Assembly (NCBI RefSeq): GCF_900111885.1
Contig: NZ_FOKG01000006.1
Span: 186,001 to 250,000 of the forward strand
Direction of reading: 5' to 3'
Source of the DNA: Amycolatopsis marina
GTDB taxonomy: Bacteria > Actinomycetota > Actinomycetes > Mycobacteriales > Pseudonocardiaceae
Length of the DNA: 64,000 nt
Shown here: positions 11,104 through 21,423 of the stretch, one piece after another
How the letters are laid out: every line of letters begins with the position of its first letter
How positions within the stretch are numbered: position 1 is the first letter of the stretch
Notes under the pieces: model-generated
Databases searched by the model: none
What the model was told of the DNA's origin: nothing
What the model saw: the letters and a program-made list of their open reading frames with translations, nothing else
Position numbers and translations under genes: made by a program

Positions 11104-12041
11104 GACAGGCGCTCTCCCTGATCGATCCTCGTACCGCGCGCCCAGTCGGTGGCCGCCATCCGTTTCTTTCCCTGTGCCTGTACGTCGCCGAGGCGGACCG
11201 GGTTGGTCGCCGTGCCGACGAGCACTCGCTTGCGCTGCACCAGCAACTCCCCCGGCTCCAGCTCCACGGAGTCCAGTTCGGACTCCGATGGCACGGAGAC
11301 CGGCCCGAGTTTCAGCCGCTCCCCCCGGAACTCGGCCCAGGCACCGGGCTCCGGCGACATCGCCCTGATCAACCGGTCCAGCGCGGTCGCGGGAGCGGCG
11401 AATGACACCCGCGCGTCCTCGACCGTGACCTTGGGGGCATAGCTCACACCGTCGGCCGGCTGCTCCGCCGGCTGCAGCACCCCGTCCTCGATACCGTCCA
11501 TAGTAGACAACATCAGGTCCGCTCCCGACGTCGCCAGCCGGTCGAGCAGCGAGCCCGCCGTGTCGTCGTCCGCGACGCGTTCGGTGACCACTCCGAAAAC
11601 GGGACCCGCGTCCAGCTCCCGGACGATGCGGAACGTCGAGGCGCCGGTGAACTCGTCCCCGGCGCGCAGTGCCGCCTGCACCGGCGCGGCACCGCGCCAT
11701 GCGGGCAGCAGGGAGAAGTGCAGGTTCACCCAGCCGAACCGCGGGATGTCCAGTGCGGCCTGCGGCAGCAGCGCGCCATAGGCGACAACGGGACAGGCAT
11801 CCGGGGCGAGCTCGGCCAGCCGCGCCAGGAACGCCGGGTCACCCGCCTTCGCCGGCGTGAGCACCTCGATTCCGTGTTCGTCGGCGAGCGCGCCGACGGG
11901 AGAGCGGAGCACTTGTCTCCCCCGGCCCGCAGGGGCGTCGGGCCGGGTGACGACCGCGACCACCTCGTGACGGCCGGAGGCGAGCAACGCCCGCAGCGAG
12001 GGCACAGCCGGTTCGGGCGTGCCGGCGAAGACCAGCCGCAT
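11100..12041 (-). CDS. fmt: Methionyl-tRNA formyltransferase
   Basis: This 313-residue enzyme formylates Met-tRNAi using 10-formyl-THF, providing the initiator for translation. It begins [16 protein letters not shown] and has the folate-binding, catalytic [19 protein letters not shown] (Asn and His), with the catalytic Asp in RELDAGPV. The C-terminal OB-like domain runs from about residue 205. The ATG at 12041 has a GGGAGAG ribosome site; a GTG two codons upstream is the less likely alternative. Confidence 0.96.
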   Translation of the reverse strand: MRLVFAGTPEPAVPSLRALLASGRHEVVAVVTRPDAPAGRGRQVLRSPVGALADEHGIEVLTPAKAGDPAFLARLAELAPDACPVVAYGALLPQAALDIPRFGWVNLHFSLLPAWRGAAPVQAALRAGDEFTGASTFRIVRELDAGPVFGVVTERVADDDTAGSLLDRLATSGADLMLSTMDGIEDGVLQPAEQPADGVSYAPKVTVEDARVSFAAPATALDRLIRAMSPEPGAWAEFRGERLKLGPVSVPSESELDSVELEPGELLVQRKRVLVGTATNPVRLGDVQAQGKKRMAATDWARGTRIDQGERLS

Positions 12042-12132
12042 CAGCACTCTCCCGATGAGAGGACAGCACCGTGCAGGACGGACGGAAAGAAATCGGGGAA
12101 GGAGATCATCCCGTCCAGTCTAGAACCCGCGG

Positions 12133-13959
12133 TCAGCGGTCCCAGGGCAGGCGCACCGGCAGGACGACGGAGGCCGAACCACCGCCCCTGCGCTCCGGCT
12201 CGGCCGCGGCGAGCCACCGCCCGTCGCGCAGCCGTTCGACCGCGGTCACGGCGCCGATCTCGCTCGGGGTGTCCGCGAAGCGCTGCCCTCGCTCGATCAG
12301 TCCGGCCGTCGCGGGCTGCTCCAAAAAGGCCCGCTCGACCTGGGCCGTCGGCGAGTTTCGCTGGGACGCTCGCGGCGCGGCAACGGCCTCCGGCAAGGTC
12401 AGGTCCCGGTCGAGGCGGCCGAGCAGGACCTGCAGCACGGTGGTGATGATCGACGCGCCGCCCGGCGAGCCCACGGCCAGTACCGGCTTTCCGTGCCGGA
12501 GCACGATCGTCGGGGCCATCGACGACCGGGGGCGCTTGCCCGCCGCGGGCAGGTTGGGATCGGGTACACCGGAGGCGGACGGGGCGAAGGAGAAGTCGGT
12601 GAGCTCGTTGTTGAGCAGGAACCCACGGCCCGGCACGACGATGCCGCTGCCACCCTCCTGCTCGATGGTGAGGGTGTAGGCGACGACGTTGCCCCACTTG
12701 TCGGCGGTGGTCACGTGCGTGGTGTGCTCACCCTCGTACGGCGTGGGGGCGCCCGGGGCGGCCTGCGCGCACGGCTGCGGCGACCGGGGGTCGCCGGGCG
12801 CGACCGGACTGGTCAGCGCCGAATCCGGGTCGATGAGGCAGGCCCTGCTGTCGGCGAACTCCTGGCTGAGCAGTTCGGCGCTGGGCACGTCGGAGTAGGC
12901 CGGGTCCCCGATCCAGCGGTTGCGGTCGGCGAACGCGATCCTCGTGGACTCCAGGAAGTGGTGCAGGTAGGCGCTCTCGTCCATGCCCGCGAGGTCCTTC
13001 GTCTCCAGCATGTTCAGCGCCTGGCCGACGGTGAGACCACCGGAGGAGGGGGCGGGCATGCCGTACACGTCGAGCCCGCGGTAGCGCACGTGCGTCGGTT
13101 CGCGCTCGGCCGTGCGGTACCCGGCCAGATCCTCGACGGTCAGCTTTCCCGGCCGGACCGTGAGCCCGGCGTCGGGATCAACCGGCGGGTCCTGCACGGT
13201 GTCCGCGATGTCGGCGGCCACCTCGCCGTTGTACAGGTCCGCCGTGCCGGTCGCCGCCAGCCGGGCATAGGTGTCGGCCAGTTCGGGGTTGGTGAACGTG
13301 GAGCCGACCTCGGGCGGCGCTCCGCCGGGGAGGAACAGGTCCCGGCTGGCCGGGAAGGCGGAGAACCGCTCGGCGTTGCTCGCGACCTGCCGGTGGAACG
13401 TCTCGTCCACCGTGAAGCCGGACCGGGCCAGCCGTTCCGCCGGACGCATCAGCGCGGCGAGCGGTCGGCTGCCCCATGCCTTCAACGCGTCCCGCCAGGT
13501 CGCGGGCGTACCGGGAACTCCGACGGAGAGTCCGCTGGTGACAGCCTCCCAGAAGGGCAGTGGACTGCCGTTCTCGAGGAACAGCGACTCGTCGGCGGCA
13601 GCCGGTGCGGTCTCCCTGCCGTCGAGGGTGCGCACGGTGCGGGATTTGGCGTCGTAGTACACGAAGAAGCCCCCGCCCCCGATCCCGGCGGAGAACGGGT
13701 CCGTGACGCCCAGCGCGGCGGCCGTCGCCACGGCGGCGTCCACCGCGTTGCCGCCCTTACGCAGGACCGCGGTGCCGATCGCCGTCGCGTCGGCGTCGAT
13801 GCTGGAGACGGCCCCCAGGTAGCCGCGCGCCACCGGCTGCGGGCCGTGTGCGGTCGTGGATGTGTCCGCGCCGGCGGCCGGGGCCGCGGGCACGAGCAGG
13901 GCCACCGGCAACACGGCGGCCAGGGCACGGGTCAGGAGTCGCGCGCGTGGGACTGGCAT
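12133..13959 (-). CDS. ggt: Gamma-glutamyltransferase (secreted)
   Basis: A 608-residue N-terminal nucleophile hydrolase that transfers or hydrolyses the gamma-glutamyl group of glutathione and related peptides. A signal peptide (about residues 1-33, ending PAAPAAGAD) directs it out of the cell. The conserved strand KGGNAVDAAVATA, the GIGGGGFFVYYD loop and the autocleavage/nucleophile Thr in EGEHTTHVTT are all present, as is SPGGASIITTVLQ near the C-terminus. Its position between priA and fmt interrupts a pair that is adjacent in many actinobacteria. Confidence 0.92.
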   Translation of the reverse strand: MPVPRARLLTRALAAVLPVALLVPAAPAAGADTSTTAHGPQPVARGYLGAVSSIDADATAIGTAVLRKGGNAVDAAVATAAALGVTDPFSAGIGGGGFFVYYDAKSRTVRTLDGRETAPAAADESLFLENGSPLPFWEAVTSGLSVGVPGTPATWRDALKAWGSRPLAALMRPAERLARSGFTVDETFHRQVASNAERFSAFPASRDLFLPGGAPPEVGSTFTNPELADTYARLAATGTADLYNGEVAADIADTVQDPPVDPDAGLTVRPGKLTVEDLAGYRTAEREPTHVRYRGLDVYGMPAPSSGGLTVGQALNMLETKDLAGMDESAYLHHFLESTRIAFADRNRWIGDPAYSDVPSAELLSQEFADSRACLIDPDSALTSPVAPGDPRSPQPCAQAAPGAPTPYEGEHTTHVTTADKWGNVVAYTLTIEQEGGSGIVVPGRGFLLNNELTDFSFAPSASGVPDPNLPAAGKRPRSSMAPTIVLRHGKPVLAVGSPGGASIITTVLQVLLGRLDRDLTLPEAVAAPRASQRNSPTAQVERAFLEQPATAGLIERGQRFADTPSEIGAVTAVERLRDGRWLAAAEPERRGGGSASVVLPVRLPWDR

Positions 13960-13987
13960 TCGGGCAGTGTGCCGTATTTGCGCCCTA

Positions 13988-14157
13988 GGCACACGTGTTT
14001 GCGTTCTGTGCACACTTGATTTCGTTCTGTGCGCACGTGTTTGCGTTCCAGGGTCCGCAGTCGATCAGCAGAGACGCGGGGAAGTGCAACTCGTGTACGG
14101 GAATGTCGAACACGTGTACACGGAACGCAAACACATGTGCATGGAATGCAAACTCGG
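13988..14157. repeat. Cluster of direct and inverted ~20-bp repeats (GTTTGCGTTC family)
   Basis: The 198-bp gap between ggt and priA holds three direct units (13991, 14011 and 14032). Two read ACGTGTTTGCGTTC and one is the variant TTGATTTCGTTC, with GTGCRCAC between them. At least two units are in the opposite orientation (14108-14157, GGAACGCAAACAC and GGAATGCAAACTC). The arms could pair into a long cruciform or hairpin. No gene is apparent. This may be a dispersed intergenic repeat or a terminator. Confidence 0.6.
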
Positions 14158-16261
14158 CTAGATGAGGTTTTGGGGGTCCAGTTGGGTGCGGATGGGGGCT
14201 GGGTCCTTGCGGGTGCTGCGCAGGGCGCTGACCGTGTGCGCGGCTGCGGCGAGTGCGCGGCCGTCGGCGCGGGGCACCCGGATCAGGGCGCGCTCCTTCT
14301 CGGTGCGGCCGTCGGAGTCCGGTTCGCCGAGCGGGACCGGGCCGAGCACCTCTGCCGACTCGGGCAGTGGGATCTCCTCCAGCAGCGTGGCGACCGCCTC
14401 GGGGGTGCCCTCGAAACTGGCCATCCGCACGGCGGGCGGGAAACCCAGTTCCGTGCGCTCGGCGAGTTCGAGTCCGGCGTGCCAGGCCGGGTCCCAGCGG
14501 ATCAGCGCTTGCACCGGGGCCAGCGAGACATCGGCGCCGACGACGACCCTGCCGCCCTCCGGGCCGGGGCGGACCAGGGCCGCCGCACCCATCCAGCGGC
14601 GCAGTGCCTCTTCCGCCGCCCGCAGGTCCTGCCTGCCGAGCAGCGCCCAGCCGTCGAGCAGCAGCGCGGCGCCATACCCCGATTCGGCCACCGGCTCCGC
14701 GCCCGGCGTGCACACGACGAGCGCGGGCTCGGCCGCGACGCTGGCCAGCACCTCCTGCGCCCCGGAGGTGCGCACCGGGACCCCGGGAAACGCCCGTCCC
14801 AACTCCTCCGCGGTGCGGCGGGCGCCGATCACGACGGCACGCAGGCGACGGGAGCCGCAGGCCGCGCAGCGGTAGGCGGTGTCCGGCACACCGCACCACC
14901 GGCAGCTCGGCGGCCTGGCCACCCCGCCCTCGGTGCCGCCGCCGAGCAGCAGCGGACCCGCGCAGTGCCTGCACCGGGCCGGGCTCCGGCAGTGGTCACA
15001 CGCCAGACCGGGGACGTACCCCCTGCGGGGAACCTGGACCAGCACCGGTGCTCCGGCCTTCAGGCCAGCCCGCGCCGCCTCGAACGCGACCGCGGGTAGC
15101 CGGGCAGCCCTGGCCGCCTCGTCCCTGGCCAGGTCGAAATCCTCGCCGAACGGGGTCACCCTCGGCGCGCTCGCGCGCAGTTCCTCCCTGGAGGCGACGA
15201 CGGGATGCGCCCAGCCGGAATCCACCAGCAACTGCGCCTCGGCGGTGCGGGTGAAGCCGGCGACCACCAGCGACGCCGCGTCCGCGTGCGCGCGCAACAT
15301 CAGCACATCGCGCACCTGTGGATACGGCATGTGCGGGTCGACGTGCAGATCGTCGCCGTCGTCCCACACCACGAATAGCCCGGGGTCGGCCACCGGGGCG
15401 AACATCGCCGCCCGAGTTCCGACGACCACCCGCGCCGATCCGCGCGACACCGCGAGCCAGCGCCGGTACCGTTCGGCGGGGCCGAGTCCGGCGGACAGTG
15501 AGACCGTCGCGTCCGCGCCGACCCGCGCCACGCAGGCATCGTGCAGCCGGGTGAGGTCGCGGTGGTCGGGCACGACCAGCACCGCTCCCCTGCCCGTCGC
15601 GGCGACGGTCGCGGCGAGTTCGGCGAGCCGGGCGGGCCAATCCTCCCCCGGCAGCGCCTGCCAGACGGCGTGTGCGGGCCGCCCCGCGCTCAGCGCGTCG
15701 GCCAGTACCGGTCCGCGCGGATAGCGCTGCCAGCCCGAGACGTCGGGCTGCTCCGGTCGCGGCGCGGCCTCGCGCGGTGGCTCGGCCTCCGCCTTCGCGT
15801 GCCGCGGCGGGATCGCCAGCCGGAGCACGTCGATGAGGGTGCCGCCGTACCGGTCGGCGACGGCCCTGGCCAGCCCGGCCAGCGCCGGAGTCAGCACGGG
15901 TTCGCTGGAGGTGACCCGCTCCAGAAACGCGAGGGTGCCCTTGTGCTCGGTGGTGTCGGCCCGCTCCAGCAGGAACCCGTCGACCAGCTGTCCCGCGAAC
16001 CGCACCCGGACCCGGCAGCCGGGAACCGCGGCGGCGTCAAGGTCAGCGGGTACCTGGTAGTCGAACGTACGGTCCAGATGCGCCAGCGGGACGTCGACGA
16101 CGATCCTGGCCACCGGCGCGGTCTCGGCGGGCGCGCGCTGCCCCTTGCCCCTGGCCGCACGCTTCGCGGGTTTGGCCGGCTTGGGCGCGGACGCCTTCCG
16201 TATGGGTTTCGCCGCGGGGGCCTGCCGCTGGGGCAGGTCCCACAGCGGCGGCGTCCCGCCC

Positions 16262-16269
<8 letters not shown>
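14158..16269 (-). CDS. priA: PriA-like primosomal protein N' without helicase motifs
   Basis: A 703-residue homologue of the replication-restart protein PriA. The N-terminal DNA-binding domain (about 50-150, including [16 protein letters not shown]) is clear. So is the zinc-binding domain, with four CxxC-type pairs (ACDHC, CRHC, CRWC, RCAAC). The Walker A loop is degenerate (PGEDWPARL instead of GxxGxGKT), and the DEAH-box position reads [10 protein letters not shown], so ATPase activity is unlikely. Degeneration of this kind is known in actinobacterial PriA. The GTG at 16269 overlaps the metK stop by 8 bp. Confidence 0.88.
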
Positions 16270-17476
<1,207 letters not shown>

Positions 17477-17582
17477 CGCTTGTCACTTCCCTCTTCCGAC
17501 AGTGTGTCGTACGGCGCGCGGCCGTGCGGTGTGCTGCGTCGGCAGCCTAACGAAGCCTACTGACTCCGGCACCGGACAATCC

Positions 17583-18944
17583 TCAAGGCGCGATCAGTTC
17601 AGTCACCGCGTCCCACACAGCGGACGCCAGTTGCGACTTCGAGCCGAGCGGGATCTGCCGCTCCGCACCGCCCCGCTCGGGTGCGGCGAGCAGCCAACCC
17701 GCGTTGTCCTCGACCTCGAAGGCCCTGCCCTCGCCGACGGCGTTGACGACCAGCAGGTCGCAGCCCTTGCGCTTCAGTTTGGCTCTGGCGTGCTCGAGCA
17801 CGCCACCGGACTCGTCCCCGGTCTCCGCGGCGAAACCCACGATGACCTGCCCGTCCCGCCGGGCGGTCACCAGCTCGGCGAGGATGTCGGGGTTGCGGAC
17901 CAGTTCGACGGCAGGGTCCGGCTGGTCGTCCGATTTCTTGATCTTGTGGTCGGCGCGTCGCGCGGGCCGGAAGTCCGCCACCGCGGCGGCCATCACCACG
18001 ACATCCGCGGCGGAGGCGGCAGCATGAACGGCCGCGCTGAGTTCTGACGCACTGGAGACGTGCTGGACATCGACGCCCGCCGGCTGCGGTAGCGCGACGG
18101 TGTGCGCCGCGACCAGGGTGACCTCGGCCCCCCGCTGCGCGGCGACTCTGGCCATCGCGTAGCCCTGCTTTCCCGAGGACCGGTTGCCGAGATAGCGCAC
18201 TGGGTCGAGCGCCTCCCTGGTGCCGCCCGCGGAGATCACCACGCGGACGCCCGTCAGATCGCGCGGCAGCGCGGCCGGCGCGGCCAGCAGCAGCCGGGCC
18301 AGGTCGACGATCTCCCTCGGGTCGGCCAGCCTGCCCTTGCCCGTGTCGACGCCGGTCAACCTGCCGGAGTCCGGTTCGGCCACGACCACGCCCCGCGAGC
18401 GCAACAGGGCCACGTTGTCCCGGGTGGCCGGGTGTTCCCACATCTCGGTGTGCATGGCCGGAAAGAACGCGACCGGGCAGCGTGCCGTCAGCAGGGTGTT
18501 GGTGAGCAGGTCGTCGGCGAGGCCGTGCGCGGCCCTGGCGAGCAGGTCCGCGGTGGCGGGCACGACGATCACCAGGTCGGCGTCCTTGCCGACCCGGACG
18601 TGCTGGACATCGGGCACCTCGGTGAAGACGCCCGTGTGCACGGGGTGGCCGGACAGCGCCTCGAAGGTGGCGGCGCCGACGAAGTTCAATGCGGCGTCCG
18701 TTGGGACCACGCGAACGTCGTGACCGGACTCGGTCAGCCCGCGCAGCACCTCGCACGCCTTGTAGGCGGCGATCCCGCCGCCCACGCCGAGGACCACCTG
18801 CGGCTTGCTCGGTGCGCTTTGAGAAACGCGCGGCACGGTCGACTCGGCCAGCATCGCGGTGCGGAGCGCCTCCGTCTGCGTGGTGGTGGGAGACGGGCGG
18901 GCGGGGCTCGGACCGGGCATCCCATCGTCACCGTCACACGTCAT
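17583..18944 (-). CDS. coaBC: CoaBC, phosphopantothenoylcysteine synthetase/decarboxylase
   Basis: A 453-residue bifunctional enzyme of coenzyme A synthesis. The CoaC flavoprotein domain (about 48-220) has VGGGIAAYKACEVLRGL, the catalytic His in DVQHVRVGKDAD, and PAMHTEMWEHP, the actinobacterial form of the PxMN motif. The CoaB domain (about 230-450) has VVISAGGTREALDPVRY, SSGKQGYAMA and the loop DHKIKKSDDQ. The ATG at 18944 has a GGAGG eight bases upstream. A later ATG at 18854 would remove a low-complexity 30-residue N-terminus. Confidence 0.95.
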   Translation of the reverse strand: MTCDGDDGMPGPSPARPSPTTTQTEALRTAMLAESTVPRVSQSAPSKPQVVLGVGGGIAAYKACEVLRGLTESGHDVRVVPTDAALNFVGAATFEALSGHPVHTGVFTEVPDVQHVRVGKDADLVIVVPATADLLARAAHGLADDLLTNTLLTARCPVAFFPAMHTEMWEHPATRDNVALLRSRGVVVAEPDSGRLTGVDTGKGRLADPREIVDLARLLLAAPAALPRDLTGVRVVISAGGTREALDPVRYLGNRSSGKQGYAMARVAAQRGAEVTLVAAHTVALPQPAGVDVQHVSSASELSAAVHAAASAADVVVMAAAVADFRPARRADHKIKKSDDQPDPAVELVRNPDILAELVTARRDGQVIVGFAAETGDESGGVLEHARAKLKRKGCDLLVVNAVGEGRAFEVEDNAGWLLAAPERGGAERQIPLGSKSQLASAVWDAVTELIAP

Positions 18945-19076
18945 ACGCCCCGCCTCCCCGCTCGTGGGCTACCGCCGCGCGCGTTCATCCACTCACCAGA
19001 TGCAGATCAGCCAGGTTTCACAACGCTTGCTCATGGCTGTCAACCGACCGTCTTCAGCGTCGTCCGTCTCCGGGTG

Positions 19077-19352
19077 CTACTCGCCCTCGGTGTGCTCGAG
19101 CAGGCCGGCGTGGATCTCGCGCAGCGCGATCGACAGCGGCTTCTCCCGCGGGCCCGGCTCGACCAGCGGCCCCACGTACTCCAGCAGGCCCTCGCCGAGC
19201 TGTGCGTAGTAGTCGTTGATCTGACGGGCACGCTTGGCCGAGTAGATCACCAGCGCGTACTTCGAACTGACCTTCTCGAGCAGGTCGTCGATCGGCGGGT
19301 TGGTAATGCCTTCCAACGCCTCGCCCTGGGCACCCAGCGTAATCGCGGTCAC
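19077..19352 (-). CDS. rpoZ: RNA polymerase omega subunit
   Basis: A 91-residue subunit that helps assemble beta-prime into RNA polymerase. It contains [32 protein letters not shown], interrupted here only for length, followed by [12 protein letters not shown]. The GTG start overlaps the gmk stop as GTGA. Its order after gmk is conserved. Confidence 0.95.
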   Translation of the reverse strand: MTAITLGAQGEALEGITNPPIDDLLEKVSSKYALVIYSAKRARQINDYYAQLGEGLLEYVGPLVEPGPREKPLSIALREIHAGLLEHTEGE

Positions 19353-20032
19353 TCGTCGTGCTCCGAATCGTCGGTGTGATCGTCCTGAACTGTGGACGTG
19401 TCCGTCATCAAGGTTAGCAACTCCCTCGCGGCGGTCCGCACGTCGGCATTGACAATGCGTTCGTCGAACTCTCCCGAGGCCTCCAGTTCCCGCTCCGCCT
19501 CGGCGAGACGAGCCCGCACGGCGGTGTCCTCCTCGGTGCCACGGCCGGTCAGTCTGCCGACCAGTTCCCCCCAGGATGGCGGCAGCAGCATCACCAGCCG
19601 AGCGTCCGGCATCGCCCGGCGAACCTGGCGCGCTCCCTGTAGCTCGATCTCCAGCACGGCGGGCCGCCCGGATCGCAGCGCGGCCTCGACCGGGGCCCGC
19701 GGGGTGCCATAGCAGTTGCCCGCGAACTCGGCGTACTCCAGCAGCTCACCACCCGCGATCATCGCGTCGAAGGCGGATCTGTCGACGAAGTGGTAGTGCA
19801 CGCCGTCCACCTCGCCGGGGCGGGGCCGGCGTGTGGTGACCGAGACGCTGAAGTAGATCCGCGGATCGAGGCGCCGCAGCTCCCCGACCACGCTCGACTT
19901 TCCGACGCCCGACGGTCCCGAAACGACGGTGAGCCGGTGCCGGGAGACGTTCCCCGGCACCGGCTCATCGTGGGACTTACCGCCGGCGACTCGGCCGGCT
20001 TCGGTTGGGGCGTCGTAAACCCCGTCGCTCAC
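19349..20032 (-). CDS. gmk: Guanylate kinase
   Basis: A 227-residue kinase that phosphorylates GMP to GDP. It has the P-loop [15 protein letters not shown] (about residues 39-53), the GMP-binding [19 protein letters not shown] and [13 protein letters not shown], and the lid [19 protein letters not shown] roughly 30-residue N-terminal extension and an acidic C-terminal tail ([11 protein letters not shown]) frame the core. The GTG start overlaps the mihF stop by 4 nt, so mihF, gmk and rpoZ are probably translationally coupled. Confidence 0.95.
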   Translation of the reverse strand: MSDGVYDAPTEAGRVAGGKSHDEPVPGNVSRHRLTVVSGPSGVGKSSVVGELRRLDPRIYFSVSVTTRRPRPGEVDGVHYHFVDRSAFDAMIAGGELLEYAEFAGNCYGTPRAPVEAALRSGRPAVLEIELQGARQVRRAMPDARLVMLLPPSWGELVGRLTGRGTEEDTAVRARLAEAERELEASGEFDERIVNADVRTAARELLTLMTDTSTVQDDHTDDSEHDE

Positions 20033-20346
20033 TGACCGCTGAACTCGGCCAGCAGCGCCTTGCGCTGCCGGTCACCGAGACCGCGCAGCCTACGGCTGGG
20101 GGCGATCTCGAGACGCTCCATCGTCTGCTGCGCACGCACCTTGCCGACGCCGGGAAGGGCTTCCAGCAGAGCAGACACCTTCATCTTGCCGAGGACCTCG
20201 TCCTCATCGGCCTGCTTCAGCACCTCGGCCAAGGTGGTGCCGCCCCGCTTGAGCCGCTCCTTGAGCTCCGCGCGGGCGCGACGGGCGGCAGCGGCCTTCT
20301 CCAGCGCCGCAGCACGCTGTTCCTCGGTGAGCTGGGGAAGTGCCAC
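20029..20346 (-). CDS. mihF: Integration host factor, actinobacterial type (mIHF)
   Basis: A 105-residue nucleoid-associated protein found only in actinobacteria. It has the helix-rich N-terminus [18 protein letters not shown] and the DNA-binding H2TH-like [20 protein letters not shown], followed by [10 protein letters not shown]. The GTG start has an excellent GGAGGAAAAC ribosome site. A roughly 240-bp leader precedes it on the minus strand. It bends and compacts DNA and serves phage integration in mycobacteria. Confidence 0.95.
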   Translation of the reverse strand: MALPQLTEEQRAAALEKAAAARRARAELKERLKRGGTTLAEVLKQADEDEVLGKMKVSALLEALPGVGKVRAQQTMERLEIAPSRRLRGLGDRQRKALLAEFSGQ

Positions 20347-20543
20347 GTTTTCCTCCGGTAGTACTCAAATTCTGGGTGGGTGTCGCGACCGTACCGACAC
20401 GCCAGTAGCGACCACAATGCGGGGTGGCCCGATCACAGCCGTTTCCGGGCCTGGTAGTGCAGTTCAGCGCCAGAAGGCGGCCGAAAGTCCGCCATTCGGC
20501 CCAGCAATCCGCTTTTCACTTCCTGTATAACCCGGCCGGCTAA

Positions 20544-20588
20544 GCCCTTCAACCACGCGGCCCTTCAACCACGGCGGCCCTTCAACGG
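20544..20588. repeat. Three tandem 16-17 bp repeats after pyrF
   Basis: GCCCTTCAACCACG is repeated at 20544, 20560 and (shortened to GCCCTTCAACGG) 20577, ending one base before the pyrF stop codon. The rest of the mihF-pyrF gap (20347-20543) shows nothing recognisable apart from the mihF leader. Confidence 0.7.
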
Positions 20589-20589
20589 C

Positions 20590-21423
20590 TCAGCCCCGCA
20601 GCGAGTCCTGCACGGCGCGTACCGCGGAACGCAGGGCCGCCTGCCCCGGACCGTGCCGCAGGATGTCCCGTGAGGATGCGGGCAGCACACCGGGCAACTC
20701 CTCGCCGAACACCCTGCGCAGATCGGCCACCGTGGCGCCCTGTGCACCGAAACCGGGGGCCAGCACCGGGCCGTTCAGCGCACGCAGATCGAGCTCGCCC
20801 GCGCCGATCGTCGCCCCGGCCACGACCCCCACGTCCCCACCGCGTTCCGCCGTCGCGTTGCGCAGGGCCGCGGCGTCGACGATCGACTGCGCCAGCGTCC
20901 TGCCGTCCTCGACCCGCGCGTGCTGGCCCTGCCCGCTCTCCGGGTTCGACGTACGGGCCAGCACGAAGATCCCGCTACCCTGCGCCCTGGCCAGTTCCAT
21001 GGTCGGCAGCAGGGAGTCGAATCCGAGGTAGGGCGACACCGTGATGGCGTCGGCGGCCAGCGGCGCGCCGTCGGCCAGGTACGCCGCCGCGTAGGCGGCC
21101 ATAGTGGAGCCGATGTCGCCGCGTTTGACGTCCAGCAGCACCAGGGTGCCCGCGTCGCGTGCCAGCGCGATCACGCGCTCGAGTACGGCGATCCCCGCCG
21201 AACCGTAGGCCTCGAAGAACGCCGACTGCGGCTTGAGTACCGACACCTCCCCCGCGAGCGCCTCCGTGGCCGTGAGGGCGAAGCGCTCCAGCCCCGCGGC
21301 GTCGGCGGACAGGCCCCATTCCCGCAGCAGTCCCGGATGCGGATCCACACCGGCACACAGCGGGCCCCGTTCGGCGACGGCGGCGGCCAGCCGGGCGCCG
21401 AACGGGACCTGTCCCGCTGTCAC
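20590..21423 (-). CDS. pyrF: Orotidine 5'-phosphate decarboxylase (type 2)
   Basis: A 277-residue enzyme for the last step of UMP synthesis. It is the longer type 2 form: [15 protein letters not shown] at the N-terminus, [11 protein letters not shown], the catalytic [17 protein letters not shown] (Asp-Lys-Asp), and SPYLGFDSL. The GTG at 21423 overlaps the carB stop as GTGA, closing the pyr operon. Confidence 0.96.
   Translation of the reverse strand: MTAGQVPFGARLAAAVAERGPLCAGVDPHPGLLREWGLSADAAGLERFALTATEALAGEVSVLKPQSAFFEAYGSAGIAVLERVIALARDAGTLVLLDVKRGDIGSTMAAYAAAYLADGAPLAADAITVSPYLGFDSLLPTMELARAQGSGIFVLARTSNPESGQGQHARVEDGRTLAQSIVDAAALRNATAERGGDVGVVAGATIGAGELDLRALNGPVLAPGFGAQGATVADLRRVFGEELPGVLPASSRDILRHGPGQAALRSAVRAVQDSLRG

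Noticed and set aside
17477..17582. Possible SAM riboswitch upstream of metK
   Set aside because: The 106-bp leader has no recognisable SAM-I/SAM-II/SAM-IV core.
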